Origin: Phyllostachys edulis
Lineage: Eukaryota; Streptophyta; Magnoliopsida; Poales; Poaceae
Assembly: GCA_036346405.1 (NCBI GenBank)
Contig: CM070568.1
Span: forward strand, 29,051,072-29,115,071
Length of the DNA: 64,000 bases
Direction of reading: 5' to 3'
The notes below the pieces were generated by a model, which worked only from the letters and a program-made list of their open reading frames with translations, did not search any database and was not told where the DNA came from. A program made the position numbers and the translations under genes. Of the stretch, positions 1 through 12,230 are shown piece by piece (positions within the stretch are counted from its first letter, which is position 1; each line of letters opens with the position of its first letter).

Positions 1-358
1 GCCGGAGATCATTCGAAGAGCTTAAATAATACCTTATTCAATTGCCAAGCCTAGTCAGCCTGAATCCCAACACAAACCTGTTGATGTATCTCGCTGCCTC
101 TTCCTCAGCAATGAGTGTAGTGCTAGTCCAAGAACACAACGGACAGCGCCCCGTGTACTACGTATCGAAGGCCCTACAAGGGGGGCAAGGTCAGATACAC
201 AGAGCTAGAAAACCTCACATACGCCCTGCTCATGGCTTCATGCAAACTACGACACTACTTCCTAGCACGCTCCATCACGGTTCCGACATCTTACCTACTC
301 GCGCTGATACTACAAAACAAGGACGCCTTGGGCTAGCTAGGCAAGTGGGCCACTGAGC
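1..358 (+). pseudogene. Gypsy pol: end of reverse transcriptase and RT-linked RNase H (decayed)
   Basis: A frame at 42-230 contains YLAASSSAMSVVLVQE followed by RPVYYVSKAL, the usual start of the RNase H-like domain that follows gypsy reverse transcriptase (PF17919 type). Copy 2 has the matching YIAATPSSVSAVLVQE and RPIYYVSEAL at about 39.2 kb on the minus strand. After about 185 the frame is lost: the expected YTELEK-type motif appears only after a shift. A stop follows near 356. This is a broken remnant of the element's polyprotein. Confidence 0.8.
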
Positions 359-465
359 TGCCGTCCTTCAATCTCACCTTCGTCGCATGCATGGCCATCA
401 AATCGCAGGCCCTCGCCGAGTTCATCGCCGAATGGACTCCCCGACTTGAAGAGCAGCCACCAAGT

Positions 466-1010
466 CAGATCGAGGCCCCATGGACAATATACACCGATAG
501 TTCCTGGCGCACCGTGGGGGAAGGCATGGCGGCCATCTTGGTTGCCCCGGACGGTTGAACCATGCCGCACGCCACCTGCCTCGACTTTCCATAACAAACA
601 ACGCATCCGAGTACGAAGCTCTATTACTGGGTCTCCACAAGGTCAAGGCTTTGGGGCCTAAGCGCATAATCATCAAAAGGGACTCCCACCTCATAGTGGG
701 CCACTTTAACAAATCGTTTATTGCCAGAGACGCTAAAATGGCCATATACCTAGCCTCGGTCCGCGGGGCGGCAAAGCATTTCCTCGGCATCACTGTTCAA
801 ACCATCCCCAGGGGGAACAACGAGGCAGCCAACAAACACGCAAAACTAACTAGCTCCGCCGAACGTCTTCTACAAGGTACTACATGTGCCCGCAGCCGCT
901 CCCGAAGCACAAGGGGCTACACCCGAAGCACAAAGGGCGGCCCCCGAAGTGCAGCTCGTCGCACGAGAGTCGAACCTCATACTCCTCATCAACGAAGCTG
1001 ACTAGCGGGA
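466..1010 (+). pseudogene. Gypsy pol: second RNase H domain (RVT_3 type), frameshifted
   Basis: The frame from 481 reads WTIYTDSSW, the first catalytic-aspartate motif (normally YTDGS), and stops at 557. The rest of the domain continues in another frame from about 595 with NNASEYEALLLGL, including the catalytic E, then KRIIIKRDSHLIV and HFLGITVQTIP. In copy 2 the same domain at 38508-39098 is in one frame with an intact YTDGS. At least one frameshift and one stop make this a pseudogene. Confidence 0.82.
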
Positions 1011-1019
1011 CGCTATCAC

Positions 1020-2220
1020 CAAATACCTAACAGGCGAAGAGCCCGAAGACCCCGCCGAAGCAAAGCGCCTCTAGCACCACGCCAGCAACTACCACATCAT
1101 CAATGGTCCACTATACAAAGGAGTCGTCTGCTGTCCCCTGCTACGATGCATATCACAGGAAGAGGGGCAATCCCTCCTACGAGACATCCATGAGGGCCCA
1201 TGCGAAGCGCACCATGCCTCCCGAGGCCTCGTTGCGAAGGCTTTCTGCCAATTCTTATACTGGGCGATGGCGCTGCGCGACGTGCAATACCTTGTCTAGC
1301 ACTGCCAGGGATGCCAATGGGTTGGCCGTAGCCCGAAGGCACCAGTTGTTCTGCTGCAGCCCCTACCTTCGATCTGGCCCTTCGCGCGATGGGGCCTCGA
1401 CATCATTGGCCCATTCCTGGCGGCCAAGGGCAACCTTCGCTTTGCCTTTGTCGCCATTGAATACTTTTCAAGGTGGTTAGAGGTGGAGCCCGTACCAAAA
1501 ATCACCGTAGCGGCAACCCAGCGGTTCATATGGAAAAACAACATCTGCAGATACGGAGTGCCAAACAACATCGTCACTAACAACGACACACAATTCTACT
1601 CTGCTCGCATCAAAGCATTTTGCGAAGGTCTAGGAACAAACATATGCTTCGCATCGATAGGTCACCCCAAGTCCAATGGGGTGGTCAAGCAAGCCAATGG
1701 CAGCCTATTGGACAGGATAACAAAGCGCCTCATTAGCATGCCAAAGGGCCTTTGGCCCGAAGAGCTCCTCAAAGCTCTGTGGGCGCTCCGCACCTCGCCT
1801 ACCTGGGCCACGAGATTCTCACCATTCAAAATCCTCTTCGACAACGAAGTAATAACCCTAGGAGAGCTCGCGACAAAGTCCCTCCGCGCCACAGCAGATC
1901 ATGAGCCCGTAGACCAGGAGGTCTCCCTAGACCTCCTAGAAGAAAACCACATGCAGGCCATCACAACCATGGCAAGATATGCCGCAGGTATCATGGCGAC
2001 GTATAACAAGAAGGTTCGGGTCTACCTACTAGAGTCAGGCGACATGGTCCTCAAACGCGTCGCCAATCCCACTACCATAGGCAAGCTGGGGACAAAATGG
2101 GAAGGACCATACATCATCACCCGCACAACAAGGGCATGCTCCTACTATCTCGCAACACCGGAAGGATGACAACTGGACTACACTTGGAACGCCAAAAGCT
2201 TTCATAAGTTCTATCCTTAG
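1020..2220 (+). pseudogene. Gypsy integrase (zinc-binding, core and C-terminal part), decayed
   Basis: The region starts with remnants of the H2C2 zinc-binding domain (about 1090-1330) and continues with WGLDIIG (first catalytic D, near 1391). The best-preserved stretch, 1483-2169, holds VTNNDTQFYSARIK (second catalytic D) and SNGVVKQANGSLL. In functional gypsy integrases the last motif has a glutamate where this copy has lysine (NGxxE to NGVVK), so the DDE triad is broken. The 3' part (KWEGPYIITR) is the usual end of plant gypsy integrase. The N-terminal section is split across frames. Confidence 0.85.
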
Positions 2221-2339
2221 GGTCGCCCGTTTAGAAACCCGACTGCGCCCAAACAATCGCCACCCCGCTGTACTTGAATGGCAAAGGCATGTACAAACCA
2301 CGTGTACATCTTTGGGCACTTCACCCCTAATAAATGAAA

Positions 2340-2700
2340 CAAACGCCCCAGTGCACACTAACTCACTCCCGCGAGTATGAAGTGTATAAAACGAAGACAC
2401 CACACATGGCTCACAGCCCCGGTGCACACCGATGCCCCTCGCAGGCATGAGTGTATAAACGAAGACACCGCACATGGCTCATAGCCCTGGTGCACACTGA
2501 TGCCACCTGAAGGCACGAGTGTATAAACGAAGATACCGCGGATGGCTCATAGCCTCGGTGCTTACCGATGCCCCACGTAGGCACGAGCGTATAAACGAAG
2601 ACACTATGCATGGCTCACAGCCCCGTGCACACTAATGCCCCCCGCAGGCAAGAGTGTATAAGCGAAGACACCGCGCATGGCTCAAGCCCCAGCAAGACCT
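2340..2700 (+). repeat. Tandem repeat, about 68-bp unit, 5 copies
   Basis: Units carry ATGGCTCA(C/T)AGCC, then a GTGCACACCGATGCC-like stretch, then GAGTGTATAAACGAAGACACC. The ATGGCTC motif recurs near 2406, 2474, 2541, 2609 and 2681. The block lies just after the integrase stop and before the antisense ORF. Copy 2 lacks it because the corresponding region is deleted. Its role is unknown; such arrays are common in the 3' untranslated interior of gypsy elements. Confidence 0.85.
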
Positions 2701-2744
2701 GCTGTGTGCTTGGCCCCGAGCACGGTGGTTCACTGAGAGGGGCT

Positions 2745-3115
2745 ACGTGGGTCTCGCCTCCCCTCACAAAGTTAAGGCTCCCTTGGAGCCCTATCTAAAA
2801 AAGTACGGAGGACAGTGCTAGGCTTCGCCTCCCTCCTCGCAAAAAGGTTAGGGCTCCCCCGGAGCTCTATCTAAAAAAGTATGGGGGACGGCGCTAGGTT
2901 TCGCCTCTCTTCTCGCAAAAGAGTTAGGGCTCCCCAGAGCCCTATCTAAAAAAGTATGGGGGACGACGTTAGGCTTCACCCCCCGCCTCGCAAAAAAAGT
3001 TATGGCTCCCCTGGAACCCTATCTAAAAAAGTATAGCATACGGCGCTAGGCTCCGCCTCTCCCCTCGCAAAAAAGTTACGACCCCAGAGACCTACTTAAA
3101 AAATAGAGCGGACAG
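2745..3115 (+). repeat. Tandem repeat, about 76-bp unit, 5 copies
   Basis: CTATCTAAAAAAGTA recurs at 2791, 2867, 2942 and 3019, with a degenerate fifth copy near 3090. Between these are GGACRGYGCTAGGCTTCGCC and CTCGCAAAAA(A)GTTA blocks. Its unit is unrelated to the preceding 68-bp repeat, so two independent amplifications sit back to back in the non-coding part of the gypsy element. Confidence 0.85.
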
Positions 3116-3395
3116 CGTAAAGCCACGTCCCCCATCCCCGGAGCCTCGTGTAGACCCAAAACGAAACAGAAGATCGGATGACATCGAACAAGCATATACA
3201 TCGGCAAAGTAGGCTTTATTCATCACAACAAATTCCAAATAAGTAAAGTACATACAATGGAGGCTTGCCTCAAGAAAAGGAAAATAAATCAACCACAACA
3301 TACAAGGCATACACAAATACAAGATACACGCAATCAACAACTACGGTGCCTCAGCATACAACACGTCCGGGCAGAGCAGCCACTCTCCCAATTCC
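3116..3395. other. Gypsy interior without a recognised gene
   Basis: AT-rich, non-coding-looking sequence between the tandem repeats and the 3' end of the antisense ORF. It could hold the 3' untranslated region and polyadenylation site of the antisense transcript. No motif is clear enough to call. Confidence 0.4.
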
Positions 3396-4132
3396 TCATC
3401 GGACGGCCCGGTCTCCATGAACTTCAGGAGGTCCCTTCACGTGTACCCACTGCCTCAAACAATGCTTCGTAGGGGGAAGGGGCAGAGCTGGAGCCGTAGA
3501 CTCGGCGCACGAGGCCGAAGGACCTTCTTTGGACGTCGCACAACCTAGCCGTTCCCAGAAGCGGGTGATCTCATCACGTGCGGTGGTGGCCTTGCACTGG
3601 CGAAACAGCCCGAACTCCATGGTCCCATATAGGTTCGCCAAGCGCCAACGCTGTGACTTTACACCATGATGCACGATGCCCTGATAGCACAACTGTAACT
3701 GCCAGACGGAGCGAAGGCAGCGCTCCGCCTCCAGCTCACGTCGGGGGGTAGCTACCTTCGCCATGCGCCCCTCGGATGGCTGAAATCCCCGGCTAGTAGT
3801 ACAACAAAGCAACGGCGGATCAGCCTATGTAAACCACGAGTTCAGAGTGTGTAGCCACAAAGCACGCTAAACAAACTATGAAATTCACACAACTAATTTT
3901 TGAAGCATCTTTTTCATTCAAAAGAGGTGTCCATTACAAAAAAAGAGGCGAACCCCTCACCCCTGCCCCTTCAGTGCATGGACCCTGAAGAGGATGGGGC
4001 TAAAAAAACGAGGGATGTTTTCATTTCACTAAGAAGCCTAGTTACAAGAATCTACAAGGGTCGGACTGCTCGAAGCAAGCGGAGGGTCACACCTTGTCTC
4101 TAGTGGTGGTGCCCACACTCGCCGGCCTCTGG
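3396..4132 (-). pseudogene. C-terminal part of the gypsy antisense ORF (cut off by the CACTA element)
   Basis: The minus strand has a 138-aa open stretch at 3396-3812 (RRELEAERCLRSVWQLQLCY, then TARDEITRFWERLG), with apparent further pieces up to the CACTA insertion at 4133. It lies on the same strand as, and downstream of, the antisense reading frame at 12253-14781, from which the CACTA element separates it. Copy 2 has no counterpart because that stretch is deleted. I do not recognise a domain here. Assignment to the antisense protein rests on position and strand, so it is inference. Confidence 0.55.
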
Positions 4133-4135
4133 ATC
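4133..4135. repeat. Left target-site duplication of the CACTA element (ATC)
   Basis: ATC directly precedes the CACTA terminus and is repeated directly after the right terminus at 12250-12252. Confidence 0.85.
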
Positions 4136-4149
4136 CACTACACCATGGC

Positions 4150-4590
4150 ACAATATTAAGGGCAATGCAACTGCTGGGAAAAACGGCTTTTCCCGGCAAT
4201 TTATCTGCTGAGAATGTGTATTCCTGCAGCTATTGCTTGCTCCGATAAAATCTTGCCAGAAAGACATTTCCTACAGATATGTGTATTCCTGCAGCTTAAA
4301 GTGCCCTAGATAAGTTGGTTTTCCCGGCGATTAGAGTTTCCCAGCGATATATTTTTCGGCGCTTGGAGTTTTCCTCGAGCTATATGTATTGCGGCGGCTA
4401 ATATACCCTCGATTGTATGTTTTGCTTGCGCTAACATGCCCTCGATTGTATGTTTTGCCGGCAGTTAACATGCCCTCGATTGTATGTTTTGCCGGCAGTT
4501 AGCATGCCCTAGATAAGTTTGTTTTGCCCGGCAATTAGACTTATTCCCGACAGTTAACTGCCCTAGATTGTGTATTATCCCCACCAGAAT
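4150..4590. repeat. Left subterminal repeat array of the CACTA element
   Basis: Repeated units alternate a TTTTGCCGGCAGTTAACATG-type stretch with ATGCCCTCGATTGTATG or TGCCCTAGATAAG, most clearly from 4390 to 4580. In En/Spm elements such subterminal repeats bind the element-encoded TNPA-type protein. Here the function is inferred from position and from the matching units at the right end. Confidence 0.75.
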
Positions 4591-7500
4591 AGACACCTAT
4601 ATACATGTAAAATACCAATATAATTTAATTACGCCGCCAAGATATTTTCTCAATAGTTTGCACCATTCAACCAGAATTTAGAAAACATACAATTTTCTCA
4701 ATCTTACCACTTAGAAAATATCACATCAACAATCAAATACAGCTGCAACACAAAGATGAAATTCAGATGATGCAAAATACATAAACCTGAAATATGATAA
4801 TTCTGATAAGCATAACAGTACATGTGCAATACACCATACAAATACTCAGAATCCTGAGCATTCTAATATAGCCACGATCTCCTTAGCATATAGAAAATAT
4901 CCATACAAAAAAGTCGAGAATACTAGTGTATCATTGGCACATGTAAATTCTCGAGCCCCTTCTATCATAATACTAGTCCATCCTTGGTATTTACAAAACA
5001 TATACGCAAAAGAAGTCGACAATGAAATCATCATGCTATCACCATTTGCAAAATAAGGACGATCACTTTATCATCAAATAATAACTTCAACGGCCCTTAT
5101 GTTTTGTACCTGAAAAGAAATTTGAGAAATCAATAACCACAAACCATATATCTCTTGTTGTATGAGTTTTTCGTTATTTTATTGCCAAAAAAATAGCATT
5201 GCATTTCCTACAATGGACTGCAAAGGAATGTCAACGATTATTGAAGGGCGGTAATACAGATTATGTTAAAAAAAAAGGTTAAACCTCTATTTGTGAGAGA
5301 TGTTCAATTCATGGTTTGGAGAACACCATGAACAGAATGCTGAAACTTATATATCGCCTCAGTAACACACGCCCGAGAACACCCACAAGATACAATAACT
5401 CTTTCGAGACACCATTTGGTTACCCGACTAAACCATTCCACTAACATTACATGTGTTCGTGGTTCGAGAACAAACAGACAATAATGTAAATCCGAATGAT
5501 TAAATGCCGCATTGGCTGCCCATTTCAAGCAAACATGCGATTCTTGGCATGCAAATATTAGATTATAGGATAAGATGCAACAATACTTGCTACGACATTG
5601 TTAGTATCTATTTTTTTTTTGGCACATGTTAGACAATTAATTTGAATAGCAAGATCATTGCGGTCGATGGCACCGATCGAAGACGATAAAGAGAACAAAA
5701 TAGAAAGGAAGACTTGCAAACTACTAAGAGATAAAATAAAAAAGAATCGCCGAGGGCTTAATGCGTAATCACTTGAAAGTATTACTCAACCTCCCGATTG
5801 TCGATGTGATTGCATAGAAAAACACCATTATGCAATCATGGGGTTGATTTGTGATGCTCAAACATTAGAGTAAATGGCTATTATATTCGATTTGAGGAGC
5901 GAATAGTTAACAAGTTCAACGGCACAAGTCAGTAAATAGACACCGACATTATATACATGTAGGAAGTTGTAATACTAGGCGTAAAAAGAAGCAAAGATGC
6001 AATGAGAGATCTTTTCAACGTGCATAAAGACACTAGTTATGAAAGTTCACTTACATATACTAAATCCAAGAATATATCATTCTCGATCAAACAATGGATG
6101 TATCATCCGATCCTAGTATTCTAAGTTCAATATCCAAAATGTAATTTAACTAGGAGCCGATTGGCATCGAGTACATACCGCTTCTTGACAATGCAACTTG
6201 CAAGGGTGTCGTTTTCATACGGATCTATATAGCGTATAAACTCGGTATTACCTTTAACCATAGTTTATCGATGTTCAAAGAACTCAAGAAGAGTAAAAGA
6301 GAGACACAACGCCAAGATTTACCTTCGATGTGGTCAACTCCCATAGAACAATAGCAAAGTCAAGACATCGCCTTTATGATCGAGGGGCTTATGGTTTATT
6401 ACCCGTAAGGCAAGCAACTCTTAAGTCTCTAATAAGCACCTTGCACATACACCATAGTTCAACTTGCATAGAAATATATAAGCGCCTTCGATGATAGTTT
6501 TTGCGTATGTTGTCCAAAGAACAAGTGCAATAAATAAAACAAGTCATGCACAATACCTAAGCCGAGATGCAACAGAGCAATATGCATTTCTTCATAAACT
6601 CATTGTGCAGATGTGCATGAGTAATAACATGGTGTTCATCGCTCGGGCTTCAGCATGGATATATGCCATTAATGAACTTAGCCATGTAGAGCAAGAAACA
6701 TTCAAGTCATCGACTTATTGTGATGTTATAAAAAATGTCATTTTAAAAATATTTATGCCCTTCAAAGCTTGGTCATTTACTGAGTCGCGACTTACACTCT
6801 ATGGTACAAGAACTTCCATATATCGGGCAAGTTTCAAATTATTTTTGCATATAAACACAGATTTCATTTTCTTTGTTAAATTTATTTAAAGAGGAAAAGG
6901 CATACACCACTTGCCAAATCTCTCGACTTTCATGGACAACTAGCCGATTCCCATATAATTGGTCGACAGTTAGCGCCATCGATTCAAGATCTTGGTTCGG
7001 TTCATAATTTGATGCAAGGAATTTGTCTAGGATCCGATCCAATCCCTAGTATGATCGTATTCAAACTATTATGCATGGACACAATGAAAATTAACAAAGG
7101 CGTATATGCATATGTGACATGAACTTATCATGAACAAACGAAAAAGGATGCCCAAGAGACTTGGTGTTGCAAAGACAAGTCCGGTCGAGCAATTATAGGA
7201 TATCCGCATTTCCGAAAGAAAGAAAAAAGACCCCAGAGGACAAAGAACAAAGGCATCAACACACCTCAAAGCATCCATCTATAGGTACCAGTTCAAACAT
7301 GGCAGTAGTATATATCTTACAAAGTCCAATATTTAAACACTAGCACTATTTCATTAAAATACAATCTGAGAATGAGTTCATCACACCTCAATATAACCAT
7401 AGTAAAATGTATTTAAGTTGCAGCACAAAAAGAAAAGTTAAACTCACGAAACTACATAGAACTTTCACTTTTAATCAACAAAATGCAATTTTACATAAGT

Positions 7501-8705
7501 ACGGAAAACAAAAACTTATCACACATGCATAAAATAGTAACTAGCAAATCGAGTCTACATTAAGGATGAGCAGAGACACTGTCAATCCAATAGAAACGAA
7601 AGCAAAGAAGAATGATCACAACTTCCTCTAGACTTAGCTGCTCTTGAGGTTCCTACCAAAATGCATAAGAGATGTGGAGTTATCCCCTGTCTTTCGAGCT
7701 CTATTTTTCAATTCCTATAATTGAGGCTCATTAAAATGCAAAATCTAAAATGTGCAATCAACAGCTTATTTACATTAGATTTTAAGGGGTGACAATGAAT
7801 GACCAAGCACATGTTGGTTAGACTTAAGCATGACCTCCAACTTTTAGCCACCAATGTTACTCACATTACAAATATGCCCAAGAACAAGAACAACATTATC
7901 CGAGTATGGAGCAATAAGGATACTAATTCCTATCCACATAGCAAAGAAACAAGATTATCGGCAATATTAGTCACCGTTACAATGAGATACTTTCGATGCT
8001 TTGTGCATGCCCCGTAAAATCAAACAACATTTTCATGATCAACACTCACAGACACGATCTAAGCGTGTTAGAGTTATCTCGAATAAAATGATTCAATGTC
8101 TTGTTTACGTATGCGAATGATTCAATATGAAAGATTGCCTTAGAATCATTATTTCTTGCAAAAACTCCACGCTTGAAGAATCATTAACATGCTCGGTTCT
8201 TAGGAACTTTATTGCAACATCCACGCCAAGATAAGTTCCTCGATATCTGCAGAAGACAATGTAAACGAGACCTCTTGGTTAATGAACTCTCCCGAGTAAT
8301 TCCTAGAACATTAAAAATATAGGTCAATGCACCAAGAAGATGTCTCCACAAGTCACAATACGATAGTTTCAGAACTATGTTTATTGACAAGTGTACCCTC
8401 ATGAAGCCATTTCCTTGTTCAAAGATGCAAGAAAAGGGCATGCAATCCACACTAGCAGCTTGAGTGGTAGTGTCGTTCTAAATAATTAACTTCATGTTTT
8501 CCTAATATTCCTAACTAAGTGTTATAAAGTTCTTACAAGTCTCCGTAAGATCCGGATGCAAGTCTCATAAAAAGGGTATTCAATTTGTAACAAGAAGTGT
8601 AGATATATAGATATCAAAATACTCTTTGAAATATGAACTATTTAAAGCAATTCAAAGTGTGAATACCAACAATGCTAATCATTGGTGGATCGCCAGTGGC
8701 GAGAC

Positions 8706-8945
8706 TTATACATGTCAAAATTTGAAAAGAATCATGTAAACAGATAATCATTGGTTCGCTCAGCCATAGAGAAACCTGAATATTGGTTCACTCAGCCAAA
8801 GCATGTTTAGAAACAAGGAGCACTATACATGTCAAAATTTGAAAAGAATCATGTAAACAGATAAGCATTGGTTCGCTCAACCATAGAGAAACCTGAATAC
8901 TGGTTCACTCAGCCAAAGCATGTTTAGAAACGAGGAGCATTATGT
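8706..8945. repeat. Tandem duplication, 117-bp period, in the CACTA interior
   Basis: CATGTCAAAATTTGAAAAGA occurs at 8711 and 8828, and the 117 bp between are repeated with few changes (TTGGTTCGCTCA(G/A)CCATAG and AGCCAAAGCATGTTTAGAAA in both). The high identity suggests a recent duplication. Confidence 0.9.
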
Positions 8946-9167
8946 GTTTGAGCCACTTGACAAATATGGTATTTTCATGGTTAGTGATCACTAGGCACTA
9001 CAAATGCCAACTAAAGCATGATTCCAAACTACTTAACATTAGATGTTTGGGGCATTTCATTAAGGTTTGTCATAGTTAGTAAGATTATATGCTCATGCAC
9101 TGAATACAATTTGGAAAAAAATAATAATAAACAGGCAAACAAAATTAAAAGTACCAAGCGAGATTCG

Positions 9168-9256
9168 AGGAGCTTAATCGACTATAACAACCAAGTGTTA
9201 TCTTGCAAAATATTAAATCGACTATAACAACCAAAGTTATCTTGCAAAATACTAAA
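9168..9256. repeat. Short tandem duplication (about 44 bp) in the CACTA interior
   Basis: AATCGACTATAACAACCAA followed by GTTATCTTGCAAAATA is present twice in a row, near 9176 and 9217. Confidence 0.85.
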
Positions 9257-11086
9257 GATTGTGTTCCACTGAAAGAGAAAGTGCTAGACAACTGTTGGAG
9301 CCGAGATATTTTTCTTCTAACTATATTAGCTTACACAGATAACAAAGCGATGGGAGTAGGAGCAATGAAGCTTATTCTTTTTAAACTACAGTCTTCTAAA
9401 ACAAGTGACCACGTAAAAGAGGAACCAAAAATTGAAGCGTTCATAGACAATATGGGGAGGGGAATGTCTTTGTTGGGATAGTCCTCCCCAACAAACATTG
9501 CAAATCCTTATAAGTGCATGCACGAAACAAAAATAAACGAACACCTACACAAATGACACATCGTAACCAAATGCCCGCTTAACAACATGCACCAAATATA
9601 TAGTAGAACATTTTCTCTACAAAAATATGAGTCCATAATTCCCATAAAATAGCAAATGTATATTCACAAGATAAAGTTAGGCATCGAAAAACAATGACAA
9701 TACTTGCAAACAATTGATGTAAGCATAGAGATAACTGTATAATGTTTACTATACATCTACAAGCCCACCATCCAATGTGACAAGCATCAAGCTGCTTGAC
9801 TTGTTGGGCTACACATCACACCCTCGTTCACCTTTAACAAAAAGGAAAGAGAGCACTTTATCTTAGAAGAAAGAACAATACATAGAACATTAGATCTTGC
9901 TCGCAAGAGCGAAGGTGTTTTGAGGGTTTGTTGCCTTGATTGTAACAGATAATATGAGTTAAGAAAATGTAGCATAGCCAAGTTCTACATTCCATAGATC
10001 ATAGAACCTGCAACATCTCAAAAAAATTGTGAAGAAATAATACATTGAGATCTTACTTTTAGGCCACCACTAACATCGATCCTCCCAACATTGCCCACCG
10101 CCTTTGAGGTCTTGCCTTTTTGTTAAACTTCAACCTTCTTGTCTTTCTCACTATTCAATCATCTAAATTTTGGGTATGTAAAATAGTCCTCAAGTCAACT
10201 AGTTAAAAGGCACATCACTACCACTAAAAGAAAGTAGCATATAATGTTTTTTAGTACATGAACGCACCATCCAATTGCTTGGTTAGCATTTTGCCATTTT
10301 CAACTGTTGTGATTCCATGACATGCCTAAGCTTCATGCATTTACTTGACACAACTAGGCTAACTACAATAGATTATTTACCTCTTTGAGTCTGTCATAGA
10401 AATTGTTAAAGATACCATTTTGCACTAAGCGCGATAAGATGGGTGGTGATCTCATCCTTCCTAGCATTGTCCTTGTCCTCATAGATTTCCACCTAAATAA
10501 GGCATAAGTCACATTAGCACAAATCAACGTACATAGAAAACTACCAACCCCCAATCGCATATTGTTCACCCGAAAACAAAAATGGGGAAATAGCGACATG
10601 GAAAATAAAACCGTGTAAAACCTCTAATTCAACACAAGGCGGCATACAACAAATGCATTAACTTGTAAAGAATTTTACAATCGATGAATCTTGGGAGTTG
10701 ATCAATTGCACATGCTAGTTGATATCTTTGGGAACGTACAAACTACAAATACTCTGATACTTGATAATTAACTAAAAGAGATATGTACTTACATGTGTCA
10801 TGTATACATGGCAGCACTGAACTATAGGCCAATGTCGGCACTTGGTCCTGCAAGCTGAGTGCAAGCCCAACCATTTTCCTGAGAAGCAAAAACACTAAAC
10901 ACGAGAGACAGCACCTTAATGCCTTTAGTGGAATAGAAATTAGCCCTTCTTTCCAATTTATTGAGCACATCTCAACAAACCATCCAATGAACACCAATAT
11001 ATCCTTACCCACACCTCATCATCTCCAATGCAGTGAACTACACTACAATCCGGCCTATCTAATACAAAACACACTACAGAATGAGT

Positions 11087-11131
11087 AACAATTTACTAAT
11101 TTGAGTAACAATTTACTAATTTAGCAAGCAA
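11087..11131. repeat. 21-bp tandem duplication
   Basis: GAGTAACAATTTACTAATTT is repeated immediately after itself. Confidence 0.85.
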
Positions 11132-11159
11132 TTCAAACCAAGAACCAGTCTTATATATG

Positions 11160-12009
11160 TATGTATACCTGTTCGTCGGCAAGCTCGACCTTGTTGAAGA
11201 CGAGCACGAACAGTATCCTCAGAGACTCGGCCGACGAGGAACACAGTGGCGTGGCGAGCTCAGGCCGCTGGTGGTCCAATGAGAAGAGCACGACGAGCTG
11301 GTCGGCGTTTACCACGGAGGGTTGGCAACCTCGCTCGGCGCTCGAACACGTCCTCGATCATCCCGCGGCGGTCGATCGGTCGGCGGCCTCGGAAAGCACC
11401 CTATCCCCGACGAGCACGGGTGCGGATCTTCTTGAGCGGCGCCCGGACCACGCAGAGAAGGTCGGCGCCGCTGTGGTGCTCGAGCCCCGGCGGGGTGGAG
11501 CCCACGATGAGCCGAGCCGGTGGCGGGAGCAGCTGGTGGAGGCGACGCCATGAGAGGGGCCGAGCCGAGGAGAGAAGCACGGTGTCGCGTGCGGGTGGAG
11601 GCGCCAGATCCGGGGAGGAGGGCAGCGTCGCGTGCGGGTGGAGGCGCCAGATCCGGGGAGGAGGGCGGCGTCGCGTGCGGGTGGAGGCGCCAGATCCGGG
11701 AGGAGGAGGACGGCGGTGCCGGAGGAGGGAGGAGGCGGGCGGCGCTCGGGAGGAGGGAGTCAGGGGAGGAGGCACCAAGGGCGGCGGGCGGAGGGAGCTG
11801 ACGTCTTGAGGAGGAGAAGGAGGAGGGTAGCGCGGGCGAGGAGGAGGAGGGAAGGTCTTGGGCGCCTTGGGGGGGGCCTTGAGGGAGGGGGGGCGCGGGC
11901 GGAGGAAAGCGAATGGACGGGAGGCGGCTGGGAATGGGGAAAGGAGGAGCGCTGGGAGAGAAATCGGGGAATTTGGTTGCGCGCCTCGGTCCAAAAATTT
12001 TTCGGTTGC
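11160..12009. other. GC-rich block near the right end of the CACTA element (possible exon or 5' leader)
   Basis: About 850 bp switch abruptly from AT-rich to very GC-rich and then back at the subterminal repeats. On the minus strand one frame ends with LFVLVFNKVELADEQ exactly before GTATAC, which looks like a splice donor. This fits either the first exon and leader of the element's own transcript, as in other CACTA elements with GC-rich ends, or a captured host exon. Upstream in that frame there is no clean start, and several frames stay open only because of the base composition. I cannot assign a protein. Confidence 0.4.
11584..11712. repeat. 43-bp GC-rich tandem repeat, 3 copies
   Basis: GTCGCGTGCGGGTGGAGGCG followed by CCAGATCCGGGGAGGAGGGC starts at 11584, 11627 and 11670. 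Because 43 is not a multiple of three, an uninterrupted reading frame cannot repeat the same peptide, which argues against a coding role. Confidence 0.9.
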
Positions 12010-12230
12010 CCGCCCAAAGGGATCGCGATTATTCCCGGCAGATATCTCGACCTGAATGACTTTTTCTAGGGCAGTTATACCGTAGGTAATATAAAAATAT
12101 TGCCGGCAGATAAATTGCTCTAGACAGTAATTATTTCCGGCAGATAATAGGACCTTTAATCTCTTGAATATTGCCGGCACATGTTTTGCCACTAATCCAT
12201 TTTTTTTCCCGGAAGATTATTGCCCTTAAT
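12010..12230. repeat. Right subterminal repeat array of the CACTA element
   Basis: Units such as TTGCCGGCAGATAA, TTTCCGGCAGATAA and TCCCGGCAGATATC recur here with short CTCTAGACAG/CTAGGGCAG spacers. They share the CCGGCAG core with the left array. Confidence 0.75.

Larger units (their letters stand above)
4591..11159. other. AT-rich CACTA interior, no recognised gene
   Basis: About 6.5 kb of AT-rich sequence. The longest open frames are only 60-130 aa (for example 132 aa at 6491-6889 plus and 89 aa at 10743-11012 minus). None resembles the long CACTA transposase or another family I know, and none shows conserved catalytic residues. It could contain small exons of a decayed transposase gene that I cannot piece together by eye. 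Confidence 0.5.

Noticed and set aside
6491..6889. 132-aa plus-strand frame in the CACTA interior as a transposase piece
   Set aside because: No similarity to CACTA transposase motifs that I can see; length is within chance for AT-rich DNA of this size.
11401..12192. 263-aa proline-rich minus-strand frame in the CACTA GC-rich block
   Set aside because: Low-complexity Pro/Ser/Arg sequence from GC-rich repeats, including a 43-bp repeat that changes frame between units. No domain or plausible start.
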